Assembly (NCBI GenBank): GCA_033344815.1
Contig: JAWPMR010000001.1
Coordinates: forward strand, 544,136-608,135
Source: Paracoccaceae bacterium
GTDB taxonomy: Bacteria > Pseudomonadota > Alphaproteobacteria > Rhodobacterales > Rhodobacteraceae
Direction of reading: 5' to 3'
DNA: 64,000 nt
The position numbers were made by a program, and so were the translations under genes. This document shows positions 56,686-64,000 of this stretch, one piece after another (position 1 is the first letter of the stretch; every line of letters begins with the position of its first letter). Below the pieces are notes generated by a model that searched no databases, was not told where the DNA came from, and was given only the letters and a program-made list of their open reading frames with translations.

Positions 56686-56960
56686 CTGCCGTGGGAGCAG
56701 TATTGACTGCCTCGATCAGTATGATGAACGCGCGCCTCGGGCGCTTGTCGCAGCGCAACGGACGTATTCAATGTCCGTGGCGCTAAAAAACGTTTCATGC
56801 GATTGCTGACCACTGCCCGGCAGTGCATCGTGCAGGAATATCACGACAGGGACCCGCCCATTCTTGATTGGGCCGATCTGCTTGGAGTTCGGTCGAGCGG
56901 GTTGCCGCGAGCAGTTGATTTCGGAACTGCTGTAAACTTTCCTGAGTGAACCCTTTGTGC
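56680..56960 (-). pseudogene. IS3-family transposase relic, minus strand
   Basis: On the minus strand, LLAATRSTELQADRPNQEWAG (about 56920-56860) and, in another frame, RVHHTDRGSQYCSHGSYKL (about 56735-56680) match the 'APNQxWVxDIT' and 'HSDRGSQY' blocks of IS3-family integrase cores. They are not complementary to the plus-strand relic, so this is a different copy. It is truncated at about 56680 by the plus-strand relic. Confidence 0.7.
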
Positions 56961-57062
56961 AATCTGGAAAGGCCAAGAGGCCAACTTGCCCGCCTGAGCC
57001 CCAATACTGCCAGCAACACCTCTTTTTTCAAATAGCCTGAAACCAGCCGCATTCGTCATTTC

Positions 57063-58556
57063 CTAATACCAATCGCGATAGAAATCCCGCACCGGTTTAA
57101 TCAGGTCCGAGGCTAAACGCCGAAGCGCAGCTTCCGCATCCGTATCAGGCCGGTTCAGCGCCATCGCGATATCCGCCAGCACCTCTTCCCGGTCGACATT
57201 GGGAAATTGACCTTCATGATAAACCATTTCACCTTGGACAAGCACTGTCTGGACCGCCCCGGCCTTGGCCCGTCGCAAAAGGACATCGATCAAAGGTATC
57301 GCCTGATCCTGCCATGGAAATGTCACAGCATCCCAATCCAGAAGAACGATGTCAGCTGCCATACCGGGAGCAAGCCGGCCAATGCAGCCCGAAAAGGGCG
57401 TTGTCGCAGCGCCGTGCTCTGTTGCCATCCGCAAGATGTCATCAGCGCTCGGCGATGGTGCATTGTGGCCCGCGGGTCGGTGCAAAGTCAGAGCGAGACG
57501 CATTTCCTGCAACATGTCGCGGTCATCGTTCAGTCCGGCTTCATCAATTCCAAGGGCTACTGGCACACCGCTCGCCAGAAACGCGTTCAAGTCTGCGATG
57601 CCGCTTTTTAACCGCAGGTTCGACGAACAGTTATGACAAAGACATCCCCCACGCTCCGCAAGCAGCGAGAGATCGTCATCCGTCATCCAAACCCCATGTC
57701 CGATCGTCAGCTGGGGACCCACAAGCCCGAAACGATCGACATGCTCCATCGCCGACCCACCGCTGCGCCGCTTGGCATACTCCTTTTGGTAGGGGGTTTC
57801 GAGGAGATGCATGTGTAAGGGCGCGCCCGTTTCTTCAGCCATCCGCGCCGCACTTTCCAGAGCAGCATCTGACAACCAATGCAGGTTCGACGGCGCAATC
57901 TGGATACCCACAAGCGGGTTCTTCACCCAATTTTCACGGAGCACGTGAAAAACTGCGATCTGCTCGGCAAGCGGCAGACCGAACCCGCCCAGATAGGCTG
58001 CGGCAGGTGCTTGCAGCGCCTCGGAAAGCGACGCGATAAAACGCTCATCCGCCTCGTAGATCATCCGGTTCTGGTCGCGCAGCGCAAATGAATAGGACAC
58101 ACGCATGCCAACTTCGGCATACGCCCTGATGATGGCGTCGCTACGCGCCAAAACCATACTACTGTCACCGGGCGCCCGGCTTTGAAGGTGCTGCACACAG
58201 GTAACGCCGGAGGCGATCATCTCGAAAGCCGAGAACAACACGTCAAGTCGCGGGTCCACGTCCCGCATCACGAGTCGCTCGGGAAACCAGAGCTCCAGTG
58301 GTTGATCCCGCGCGCCAAGCTGAAACGGCGTGAGGCCGACATGATGATGCGCATTGATGAGCCCGGGCATCGCCACCCTGCCCCGCCCGCCAATTTCGCG
58401 GGCCCCGGGAGCGGCCCGTCGCATCACAGCACTTGCACCAATCTCGACAATTTCGCCGTTCTCGATCAGGACAGCACCATCCGACACAATCAGTGGCGCG
58501 CCTTCGCTGTCGAAGCCACAAATGACGTGATCAGCAACTATCAGCGTTTGGGTCAT
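57063..58556 (-). CDS. Amidohydrolase, cytosine/8-oxoguanine deaminase-like
   Basis: 497 residues from the ATG at 58556, which overlaps the preceding gene's stop (ATGA); an ATG two codons earlier is possible. It has the amidohydrolase superfamily layout: INAHHHVGLTPF (metal HxH), LHMHLLETPYQKEY, TIGHGVWMTDDD, and LGIDEAGLNDDRDML for the final metal Asp. The ATZ/TRZ and 8-oxoguanine deaminase group share this pattern. It probably hydrolyses an amino group or ring amide on a purine- or triazine-like ring in the cytosol. It is last in a seven-gene operon. Confidence 0.85.
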   Translation of the reverse strand: MTQTLIVADHVICGFDSEGAPLIVSDGAVLIENGEIVEIGASAVMRRAAPGAREIGGRGRVAMPGLINAHHHVGLTPFQLGARDQPLELWFPERLVMRDVDPRLDVLFSAFEMIASGVTCVQHLQSRAPGDSSMVLARSDAIIRAYAEVGMRVSYSFALRDQNRMIYEADERFIASLSEALQAPAAAYLGGFGLPLAEQIAVFHVLRENWVKNPLVGIQIAPSNLHWLSDAALESAARMAEETGAPLHMHLLETPYQKEYAKRRSGGSAMEHVDRFGLVGPQLTIGHGVWMTDDDLSLLAERGGCLCHNCSSNLRLKSGIADLNAFLASGVPVALGIDEAGLNDDRDMLQEMRLALTLHRPAGHNAPSPSADDILRMATEHGAATTPFSGCIGRLAPGMAADIVLLDWDAVTFPWQDQAIPLIDVLLRRAKAGAVQTVLVQGEMVYHEGQFPNVDREEVLADIAMALNRPDTDAEAALRRLASDLIKPVRDFYRDWY

Positions 58557-59206
58557 ACGCAAACCTCCAGTCCCAGACGCGAGAAAGTTAAGCGTACAGC
58601 TGACGGAACAGGCTCTATCAGCGGAACAGGCGACTGCCCCGCAAGCGCGCGGGCGGCCATGGCAAGCGGACCGCCTCCGATTACGACAGCAATCACCTCC
58701 GCCTCGGCGACGGCCCTGGCAATCGCAGTACGAAGAGCTTTTTGAAGCGCTGCCGGATCGGCCAATAAAGCGGCAGCGTCCCCCGACGTTGTCCAGGTTC
58801 CGGCAAAACCCGCGTGCCCCAAGCCGGCGGCGGTATCGGCAATGCGTGGCGCCAGATCCGGCGTTGTTGTCACGACCGCAAAACGACGACCGCCTGCCCC
58901 CGCTTCTGCCATGGCTGCCTCGGCAATTCCTGTGACCGGTATTTCAAGCCTGTCACGTAGAGCCTGCACGCCCGGGTCTCCGAAGGCTGACACAATGACC
59001 GCATCGAAACCTTCCAAGACCCGTGCAAGGACAGCGACGGCATCAGTAGAGACGTCAAGTGCATGCGGCTCGGTAATGAGAGGCACCCCAAAACCGGCGG
59101 TGAAACCAGCAATTGTCACGTCAGGCCCAGCCGCCTTAGCAGCAATTTCCACCATCCTTTCGGTGGTTTCGTCTGACGTGTTCGGATTGACAAGCGCGAT
59201 CCTCAT
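58553..59206 (-). CDS. Asp/Glu/hydantoin racemase-family protein lacking both catalytic cysteines
   Basis: 217 residues from the ATG at 59206 (MRIALVNPNTSDETTERMV), which overlaps the preceding stop by ATGA. The racemase-fold motifs NPNTS, SAFGDPGVQALRD and VIGGGPLAMAARALAG are present. In hydantoin and aspartate racemases these two later motifs carry the catalytic Cys residues (xxCFDDPG and GCAG-like). Here Ala/Ser and Gly stand there. It may act as a decarboxylase- or isomerase-like member, or as a non-catalytic protein. In this operon a hydantoin- or allantoin-type substrate is likely. Confidence 0.82.
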   Translation of the reverse strand: MRIALVNPNTSDETTERMVEIAAKAAGPDVTIAGFTAGFGVPLITEPHALDVSTDAVAVLARVLEGFDAVIVSAFGDPGVQALRDRLEIPVTGIAEAAMAEAGAGGRRFAVVTTTPDLAPRIADTAAGLGHAGFAGTWTTSGDAAALLADPAALQKALRTAIARAVAEAEVIAVVIGGGPLAMAARALAGQSPVPLIEPVPSAVRLTFSRLGLEVCV

Positions 59207-60087
59207 GACACCGCCTTGGAGAAGGCTTCTGCGATGTCCATTCTTCGGGCTATCCATAAGCGTTCTCGTCGGGCCACAAGCTCCTCAAGAACACCTGTGA
59301 AAGCCTTGAACCGTCCTGGCCGTCCGACAATCCGGAGGTGAAACCCGATATTCAGCATGCGCGGCAGGCCGTCTGCCGCTTCCTTTTCCAGCACGTCAAG
59401 GGCGTCGGAGACGTATTCGGTCATTTCCCGGGCCCGTACGAACCCATTGGGATGAAAAAACTTCATGTCATTGGTATCGAGCGCGTAGGGCACGACGACC
59501 AACCCCGAAGGATCGCGGTAGGGGATATCGTCGTCAAAGCCATTCGACGTGTAGAGGTATCCGCGCTCCGCGAGCAAATCACGGGTCCAAGGGCTCTCTG
59601 AGCCCCGGCAGAAAAACCCAACGGGTGCTTTTCCTGTCGCCCGCTCAATGGCTTCGGATGCGCGATCGAGGTCTGCGGCTTCAGCCTCGCGACTTTCGTA
59701 ATCCGCATGAGGCCGCCAGAGCCAACCATGGCAGGCAACTTCATGCCCGTCGCCAGCTAACATGGCAAGAACGGGAGCCGCGCGTTCTGCCGCGCGTCCG
59801 CAGGCAAAGATCGTCGCCGGGATCGCGCTGTCCCGCAGCGCCCTTGCCATTCGCGAGGCCCCGGCGCGGGTCCCATAAGCAAAGAGTTGTGCCTGCCCCA
59901 GGTCAGGCCGTCCGTCTGGCACAACCGAGATCACTTCGCCAACCCGCTCGCTTACATGATCGCCGTCAAGCACTTGCTGTTCGGCCCCCTCCTCGAAATT
60001 TACCACAACAGATACCGCAAGACGCGCGCCGTTAGGCCAAGTGAAGTCTGGCCAATTACCGCCGTATCCAACAAGATCTCGGGTCAA
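59203..60087 (-). CDS. Polysaccharide deacetylase-fold protein, PuuE/allantoinase-like (copy 2)
   Basis: 294 residues from a TTG at 60087, chosen because it overlaps the preceding stop (TTGA) and because the resulting N-terminus TRDLVGYGGNWPDFTWPNGA aligns with the paralogue upstream. NodB-fold motifs are VVVNFEEGAEQ, CHGWLWRPHADY, GFFCRGSESPWTRDLL, LNIGFHLRIVGRPGR. PuuE-type enzymes open the hydantoin ring of allantoin. About 45 percent of residues match the neighbour by eye, so the pair are tandem duplicates with probably different substrates. Confidence 0.82.
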   Translation of the reverse strand: MTRDLVGYGGNWPDFTWPNGARLAVSVVVNFEEGAEQQVLDGDHVSERVGEVISVVPDGRPDLGQAQLFAYGTRAGASRMARALRDSAIPATIFACGRAAERAAPVLAMLAGDGHEVACHGWLWRPHADYESREAEAADLDRASEAIERATGKAPVGFFCRGSESPWTRDLLAERGYLYTSNGFDDDIPYRDPSGLVVVPYALDTNDMKFFHPNGFVRAREMTEYVSDALDVLEKEAADGLPRMLNIGFHLRIVGRPGRFKAFTGVLEELVARRERLWIARRMDIAEAFSKAVS

Positions 60088-61013
60088 GCGAAATCCCCGC
60101 GTGGCGTTGCAGGCGACCATTCGGGAAGCCCCAAACCGGCGCGCCATGCGGTCGCAATTTCGGCCCGCGTCGCGAACCAGACGTCGCCCAAGCCAAGCGC
60201 GTGGTCCAGAACCGCTTCAAGCCCACCGATGCGTGCGGGCCGTCCGATGATCCGGGTGTGAAGACCAATCGACAGCATGCGTGGGGCTTTTGCACCTTCC
60301 GCATGAAGCCGCTCCAACGCTGCAATCGTATAGCGCGCAAAGTCCTCGGCAAAAACGAACCCGCCGCCATTGTAAAATCGCATGTCATTCGTGTCGAATG
60401 CATAGGGAAGAACAACATGCGGCCCGCGCGCGGTCTCGACCATATAGGGCAGATCATCGTCGTATGCATTGCTATCATACAAAAAACCGCCCTCATCGAC
60501 CAACAGATCGCGGGTCCTTGGAGATGTGGCCGAGCGTGTGTGCCAACCTACCGGCCGCGTCCCGCCGGTCTGCGTTATTGCGTCCACAGCCCGTGAAATG
60601 GCCGCACGTTCGGTCACAGCATCCATATGCACATGCCTCTCCCAGCGCCACCCATGGGCCGAGATTTCGTGACCATCGGTCACCGCCTCTTCGATCAACC
60701 AAGGTGTCGCCAGTGCCGCGCGCCCACAGGCATTGATCGTGACGCGCACGCCCCGGGAGTTCAACGCATCGCGGATGCGTGGCCAGCCTGCCCTTGGACC
60801 GTATTCGAAGTGGCTTTCCATGCACAGATCGCGCTCACCCTCGACCACCTCAACCGCCTCATAGATATGCTCATTTCGCTCGTCTCCATCGCTGAGCGTC
60901 AGCTCGGCCCCTTCTTCAACATTCACCACAACAGACACCGCCAACCGCGCGCCGCCTGGCCAGGTGATATCCGGCGCTGCTCCCCTGTAACCTTCGAAGT
61001 CGCGTCTGGTCAT
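60084..61013 (-). CDS. Polysaccharide deacetylase-fold protein, PuuE/allantoinase-like (copy 1)
   Basis: 309 residues from the ATG at 61013 (MTRRDFEGYRGAAPDITWPG), in ATGA overlap with the BtpA-family gene; the upstream start at 61058 lies inside that gene. Motifs are VVVNVEEGAELTLSDGDERN, SAHGWRWERHVHMD, GWHTRSATSPRTRDLL and LSIGLHTRIIGRPARIGG. This is the PuuE group of the NodB fold, in which members hydrolyse allantoin or related cyclic ureides. Function inferred from family and from the amidohydrolase and racemase-fold neighbours. Confidence 0.84.
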   Translation of the reverse strand: MTRRDFEGYRGAAPDITWPGGARLAVSVVVNVEEGAELTLSDGDERNEHIYEAVEVVEGERDLCMESHFEYGPRAGWPRIRDALNSRGVRVTINACGRAALATPWLIEEAVTDGHEISAHGWRWERHVHMDAVTERAAISRAVDAITQTGGTRPVGWHTRSATSPRTRDLLVDEGGFLYDSNAYDDDLPYMVETARGPHVVLPYAFDTNDMRFYNGGGFVFAEDFARYTIAALERLHAEGAKAPRMLSIGLHTRIIGRPARIGGLEAVLDHALGLGDVWFATRAEIATAWRAGLGLPEWSPATPRGDFA

Positions 61014-61792
61014 TTTTGCGCCCTTTCCATGAAGCGCCGACAAAGATCCATATCCCATCTGACAAGATCGTCTTCATGTGCGCCTTGCCGCATCAGCGCA
61101 CTCGACACGATAACGCCGTCGCTGGCCGCCAAAGCCTCAGCAACGTTTTGCTCGGTCACACCTCCGCCGATCAAGATTGGCTGTGTCGGTACGGTCTTTT
61201 GCACAGCCTCGATCCGCTCCAGCGTGTCCGCAAAACTGGTGCCCGTAATGATCAACCCGTCTGCGCCGGTCTTGGCGGCCCAGTTCGCGGCAAAGGGCTG
61301 GCTTTCATCCGAAAGCGGCCGCGCGGTCCTGTCGTGCACATCCGCAAGAATGGCGATATCGGCCCGTCCGAGATCTCCACGATACCTGACTGCTGCTGCA
61401 CCAAGCCCGGTCCGTGGTCCGTCTGCCGTCATTGCGCCGCCAACGAATATCTTCAGGCGCACAAAGTCGGCCCCGGACGCATAAGCGACGGCAAGAGCCG
61501 CCATCGGGTCGTGCGCCTCAACGATGATGCCCAACCCGATCCCGGGTACCTCCGCACGGATCAACCGCGCGAGCGACGCCATCATGGCAAGCGTGTCCGG
61601 CGCGGCGGTGTCTGCTGTTCGCGTCTGGTCCTGAAGCTTGAGATAGGGCACGCCCGCTTGCGCAAAAACGCGCGCGTTCGCGACAGCGTAGTCCTCGTAC
61701 CAGGCGACACTTCGATGTCGCGACAGCGCGAAATCCGGAAGATGCAATGCAGCGATAACAGGCGGAACACCTTCAAACATTTTCAGAGACAT
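61010..61792 (-). CDS. BtpA/SgcQ-family protein
   Basis: 260 residues forming one TIM barrel of the BtpA family: VIAALHLPDF, the ANARVFAQAGVPYLKLQDQT segment, GIGLGIIVEAHDPMAALAVA, AYASGADFVRLKIFVGG, AILADVHDRTARPL, TGADGLIITGTSF and PILIGGGVTEQN. BtpA was first linked to photosystem I stability in cyanobacteria. Many bacterial copies sit in sugar or nucleoside operons like this one, so a carbohydrate-phosphate or nucleoside cleaving role is inferred. Coupled to PfkB (10-base overlap) and to the deacetylase gene. Confidence 0.85.
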   Translation of the reverse strand: MSLKMFEGVPPVIAALHLPDFALSRHRSVAWYEDYAVANARVFAQAGVPYLKLQDQTRTADTAAPDTLAMMASLARLIRAEVPGIGLGIIVEAHDPMAALAVAYASGADFVRLKIFVGGAMTADGPRTGLGAAAVRYRGDLGRADIAILADVHDRTARPLSDESQPFAANWAAKTGADGLIITGTSFADTLERIEAVQKTVPTQPILIGGGVTEQNVAEALAASDGVIVSSALMRQGAHEDDLVRWDMDLCRRFMERAQK

Positions 61793-62802
61793 GCTGGCTC
61801 CTCAGAGTTGAGCAAATTACGTGCCGCCTCCCGGTCAGCCGGCAGCGCACCATCCGCCCCAAAAGCACCAACAATGCGCGCCGCTGAAATTGCGCCGAAA
61901 CGGGCCGCGGCAATCGGGTCGCTGGTCTCAACCAGTCCCGCCAGAAAGCCGCCTGAAAATCCATCACCCGCACCGGTTGGATCAACCGTTTTAACTTTAT
62001 GCACCGGGACCAGCACCGTGGATTTAGTCGTCCGGTCCCATACCAGAGCGCCCATTGAGCCAAGCTTCACTGCCACAGCGCCATCTGTGCGGTCCGCAAG
62101 TTTGGCCAGCGCATCCGCCAGGCCTGCATCGGGGACAAGCGCGCGCAATTCGACCTCGCTCGGTAAAAAAGCATCCAGCCGTGACAGGATCGGACCGATC
62201 TCATCCAGTGGGCGGGCTGCGAGTTGCCATCCCGGATCAGCAGTGACAATCGGCACCGCAGCGAACCGGTCGAGCATGGCCATCATGACGTCCGGCTGAC
62301 TCGGCGCAAGGTGAACACCTTTGGTGTTCACCCATGTCTCCGGCACCTGTACGGGCATGAGGGGATGCAGATCGCGGAACTCCGAATAGCCGATCTCGTC
62401 GTCATTCTGTCGTTCCGCGAGTAACAACCGCCATTGAGCAACCTGCCGACGCGTAAGGTGGTCACTGGGAAATCCCGCAGCAGAAAGAGCCTCAGGCGGG
62501 CTCGTCAGGCCCTCATCGCGGTCACCGGCATCATCGTATATGAACCAACTGCACGCAGTGAGACGTTCGGAATACCAGGAGACACCCGCCAGATCGACGC
62601 CCGCCGACTCCAGTTTGGCAAGTGTCGCCTTTGGATAACTTTCGACTGCAGCGCTTACAAGACCGATCCTGTGAGCCCAGATTGATGCGCCGACAGCTGA
62701 AAAAGCCCCGTTTCCGCCTGCCAGTTCCAAGGCAACCCGACCTTCCGCCGAAACAACATTGTCGACCGTCAAGCCCCCGACCGTAACCAGATCGGGGGTC
62801 AT
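61783..62802 (-). CDS. PfkB-family carbohydrate kinase
   Basis: 339 residues from the ATG at 62802 (MTPDLVTVGGLTVDNVV), which lies 1 base after the SIS gene stop; the longer frame would lie inside that gene. Ribokinase-fold features are LELAGGNGAFSAVGASIWA near the N-terminus, and the anion hole and catalytic Asp in VDPTGAGDGFSGGFLAGL. It should phosphorylate a sugar or nucleoside. With a SIS protein and a BtpA barrel it looks like the sugar-handling half of the operon. Confidence 0.9.
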   Translation of the reverse strand: MTPDLVTVGGLTVDNVVSAEGRVALELAGGNGAFSAVGASIWAHRIGLVSAAVESYPKATLAKLESAGVDLAGVSWYSERLTACSWFIYDDAGDRDEGLTSPPEALSAAGFPSDHLTRRQVAQWRLLLAERQNDDEIGYSEFRDLHPLMPVQVPETWVNTKGVHLAPSQPDVMMAMLDRFAAVPIVTADPGWQLAARPLDEIGPILSRLDAFLPSEVELRALVPDAGLADALAKLADRTDGAVAVKLGSMGALVWDRTTKSTVLVPVHKVKTVDPTGAGDGFSGGFLAGLVETSDPIAAARFGAISAARIVGAFGADGALPADREAARNLLNSEEPACL

Positions 62803-62803
62803 G

Positions 62804-63916
62804 TCAGACACCCAGCCGCGGGGCACCGAGACCGATGGCATCCCGTTCCATCGCGGCATGATACCCAAAGAGGTGCAGCGGCACGCTATATACGATCGGA
62901 CGGGTATCTTCAGCAACATCCGGCAGATGCCAGGCGATGTCTGCAACTTCCGAAATCTCGGTTTCGCCTTCCGGCAAAAGCGCTACGCAGATGCCTTCGC
63001 TGGCGTGGCTCATGATTGCCGTCTCAAGTGCGCGCTCATGACTGGATTGGTCCGCAGCGACGAGGAACATCACGTCGCCCGCCTTCTGCGTCCGGTAATG
63101 ATGATATTCTTCCAGTGGGAAGGCATAGGCATGAATTGGAGCAAGCTCACGCAACTTGGCCGACCCGAATTCCGCCGGCGCCAAGTATGGCCCCGCGCCT
63201 GTTAACAACACAAGGTCCGCCGAAGCAAAACGCTTCGCCGCCTCGCGCGCAGGCTCAAAAAAACCATGGGCAACAGCGTCGACCTGATCGGGGAGCGCCT
63301 CCAGCGCCGCCCGTAGCACGCTTACGTCCTGCCCTTTGGCCTCAGCGACAGAAGCAGTCAATGCGAGTTTCAGGCTCATCGCCGCGGTCGACGACTGCGT
63401 CGGCCAGCCGCCTCGCGTGGCACAGATTTGGAGCGCGCCCGGAAACTCTTCCATGAGCGGCGAGCCAAGGGTATTCGACAGACCAATTGTGTAAGCGCCA
63501 CGTTCAGCAGCGCCTTTCAAGCCATCAATGACCGGTTCGGTTTTACCGGACGAGCTGAGGCCAATAACGACCGCCTCGGAATCAATGGTGTCGAGTCCAT
63601 AGGTTGCAAAATCAAATGCTTCGCTGGGTTCAGCCACTGCGCCAAGATAGCGCTCAATTGTTTGTCTAACGCCCACTCCAGAAACCCAACTGTCACCGCA
63701 GCCAACCATGACAACCCGGCGAATATTGCGTTCCGCCAGATCCTTTGCGATTGCAGCCAGCGGCTCAACATTCGCCTCCAGCGTCGCTCGGATCGCTGCG
63801 CCTTGCGTCATCATCTCGGTTTCGGTCAGTGCAACGCGCCGAAAACGCTCAGGATCGCCCGGGGCATCAGAGGAAGACTCCCGACGGATCTCTTTAACTC
63901 GCCGTTCGAAATTCAC
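62804..63916 (-). CDS. SIS-domain sugar isomerase/deaminase-like protein
   Basis: 370 residues from a GTG at 63916, chosen for the strong GAGGAGGG ribosome site 7-8 bases upstream; the frame continues to 63985 without a better start. It has two SIS domains: VVMVGCGDSWVSGVGVRQT and GLSSSGKTEPVIDGLKGA in the first, VLLTGAGPYLAPAEFGSAKLRE and PLEEYHHYRTQKAGD in the second. This is the glucosamine-6-phosphate deaminase/isomerase-type pattern. It is the first complete gene of the operon in this window and is likely to act on a phosphosugar. The operon may start beyond the right edge. Confidence 0.88.
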   Translation of the reverse strand: MNFERRVKEIRRESSSDAPGDPERFRRVALTETEMMTQGAAIRATLEANVEPLAAIAKDLAERNIRRVVMVGCGDSWVSGVGVRQTIERYLGAVAEPSEAFDFATYGLDTIDSEAVVIGLSSSGKTEPVIDGLKGAAERGAYTIGLSNTLGSPLMEEFPGALQICATRGGWPTQSSTAAMSLKLALTASVAEAKGQDVSVLRAALEALPDQVDAVAHGFFEPAREAAKRFASADLVLLTGAGPYLAPAEFGSAKLRELAPIHAYAFPLEEYHHYRTQKAGDVMFLVAADQSSHERALETAIMSHASEGICVALLPEGETEISEVADIAWHLPDVAEDTRPIVYSVPLHLFGYHAAMERDAIGLGAPRLGV

Positions 63917-64000
63917 GATAGCACCCTCCTCGCGTTTAAGATCAACAAAGCGTTGCGCACGATCCCGATATCGCAAATTCAGCAATCACTCGCATCGTGT

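Noticed and set aside
1-64000. Search for tRNA, rRNA and CRISPR arrays
   Set aside because: No cloverleaf with a TTCGANNCC arm, no rRNA-like block and no spaced short repeats were seen. Weak tRNA-like genes could be missed by eye.

Overview
The window looks like part of the chromosome of an alphaproteobacterium of the Rhodobacteraceae, roseobacter group. The main evidence is a complete 15-gene gene transfer agent (GTA) cluster of the Rhodobacter capsulatus type. The alphaproteobacterial pdhA-pdhB-pdhC layout, with a lipoyl domain on E1 beta, and a VPLPA-CTERM protein point the same way. No rRNA, tRNA or CRISPR array was seen.

Layout. 1-4.9 kb: the start of a DUF3179 gene runs off the left edge, followed by decayed DNA holding relics of an RTX/repeat protein and an IS110-type transposase. 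4.9-7.6 kb: an M23 peptidase overlapping a bactofilin, then a VPLPA-CTERM surface protein. 7.7-15.3 kb: housekeeping genes (two cyclophilins, pgk, an FtsB/DivIC protein, pdhABC, cysE). 16.1-30.1 kb (minus strand): the GTA structural cluster g15 to g1, with a promoter-plus-terminator leader and a repeated palindrome in its control regions. 30.4-35.8 kb (minus): mltG, fabF, a GNAT acetyltransferase, acpP, fabG, fabD. 36-46.8 kb: a cytochrome b561-YceI fusion and a YceI protein, rpsF-rpsR-rplI, a lysozyme-inhibitor-like fusion protein, a lytic transglycosylase, a CpdB-type phosphodiesterase, trigger factor and a class III aminotransferase.

47.4-57.05 kb is an accessory island bounded by mobility relics: a frameshifted mobC gene on the left; a dead tyrosine recombinase, an IS110 relic and two IS3 relics on the right. 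Its cargo is a tightly overlapping three-gene operon: a CHAT protease fused to a degenerate SIR2-like domain, an nSTAND NTPase, and a protein with about seven membrane segments. A convergent unknown gene follows. This looks like an unnamed immune or cell-death system: a protease and an NTP-dependent sensor upstream of a membrane effector. It is the most interesting part of the window.

57.06-63.9 kb (minus) is a compact seven-gene operon: a SIS-domain protein, a PfkB kinase, a BtpA/SgcQ-family protein, two PuuE-like deacetylases, a racemase-fold protein lacking both catalytic cysteines, and a cytosine/8-oxoguanine-deaminase-like amidohydrolase. Together they suggest breakdown of a modified purine or hydantoin-type compound carrying a sugar. 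The exact substrate cannot be read from the sequence.
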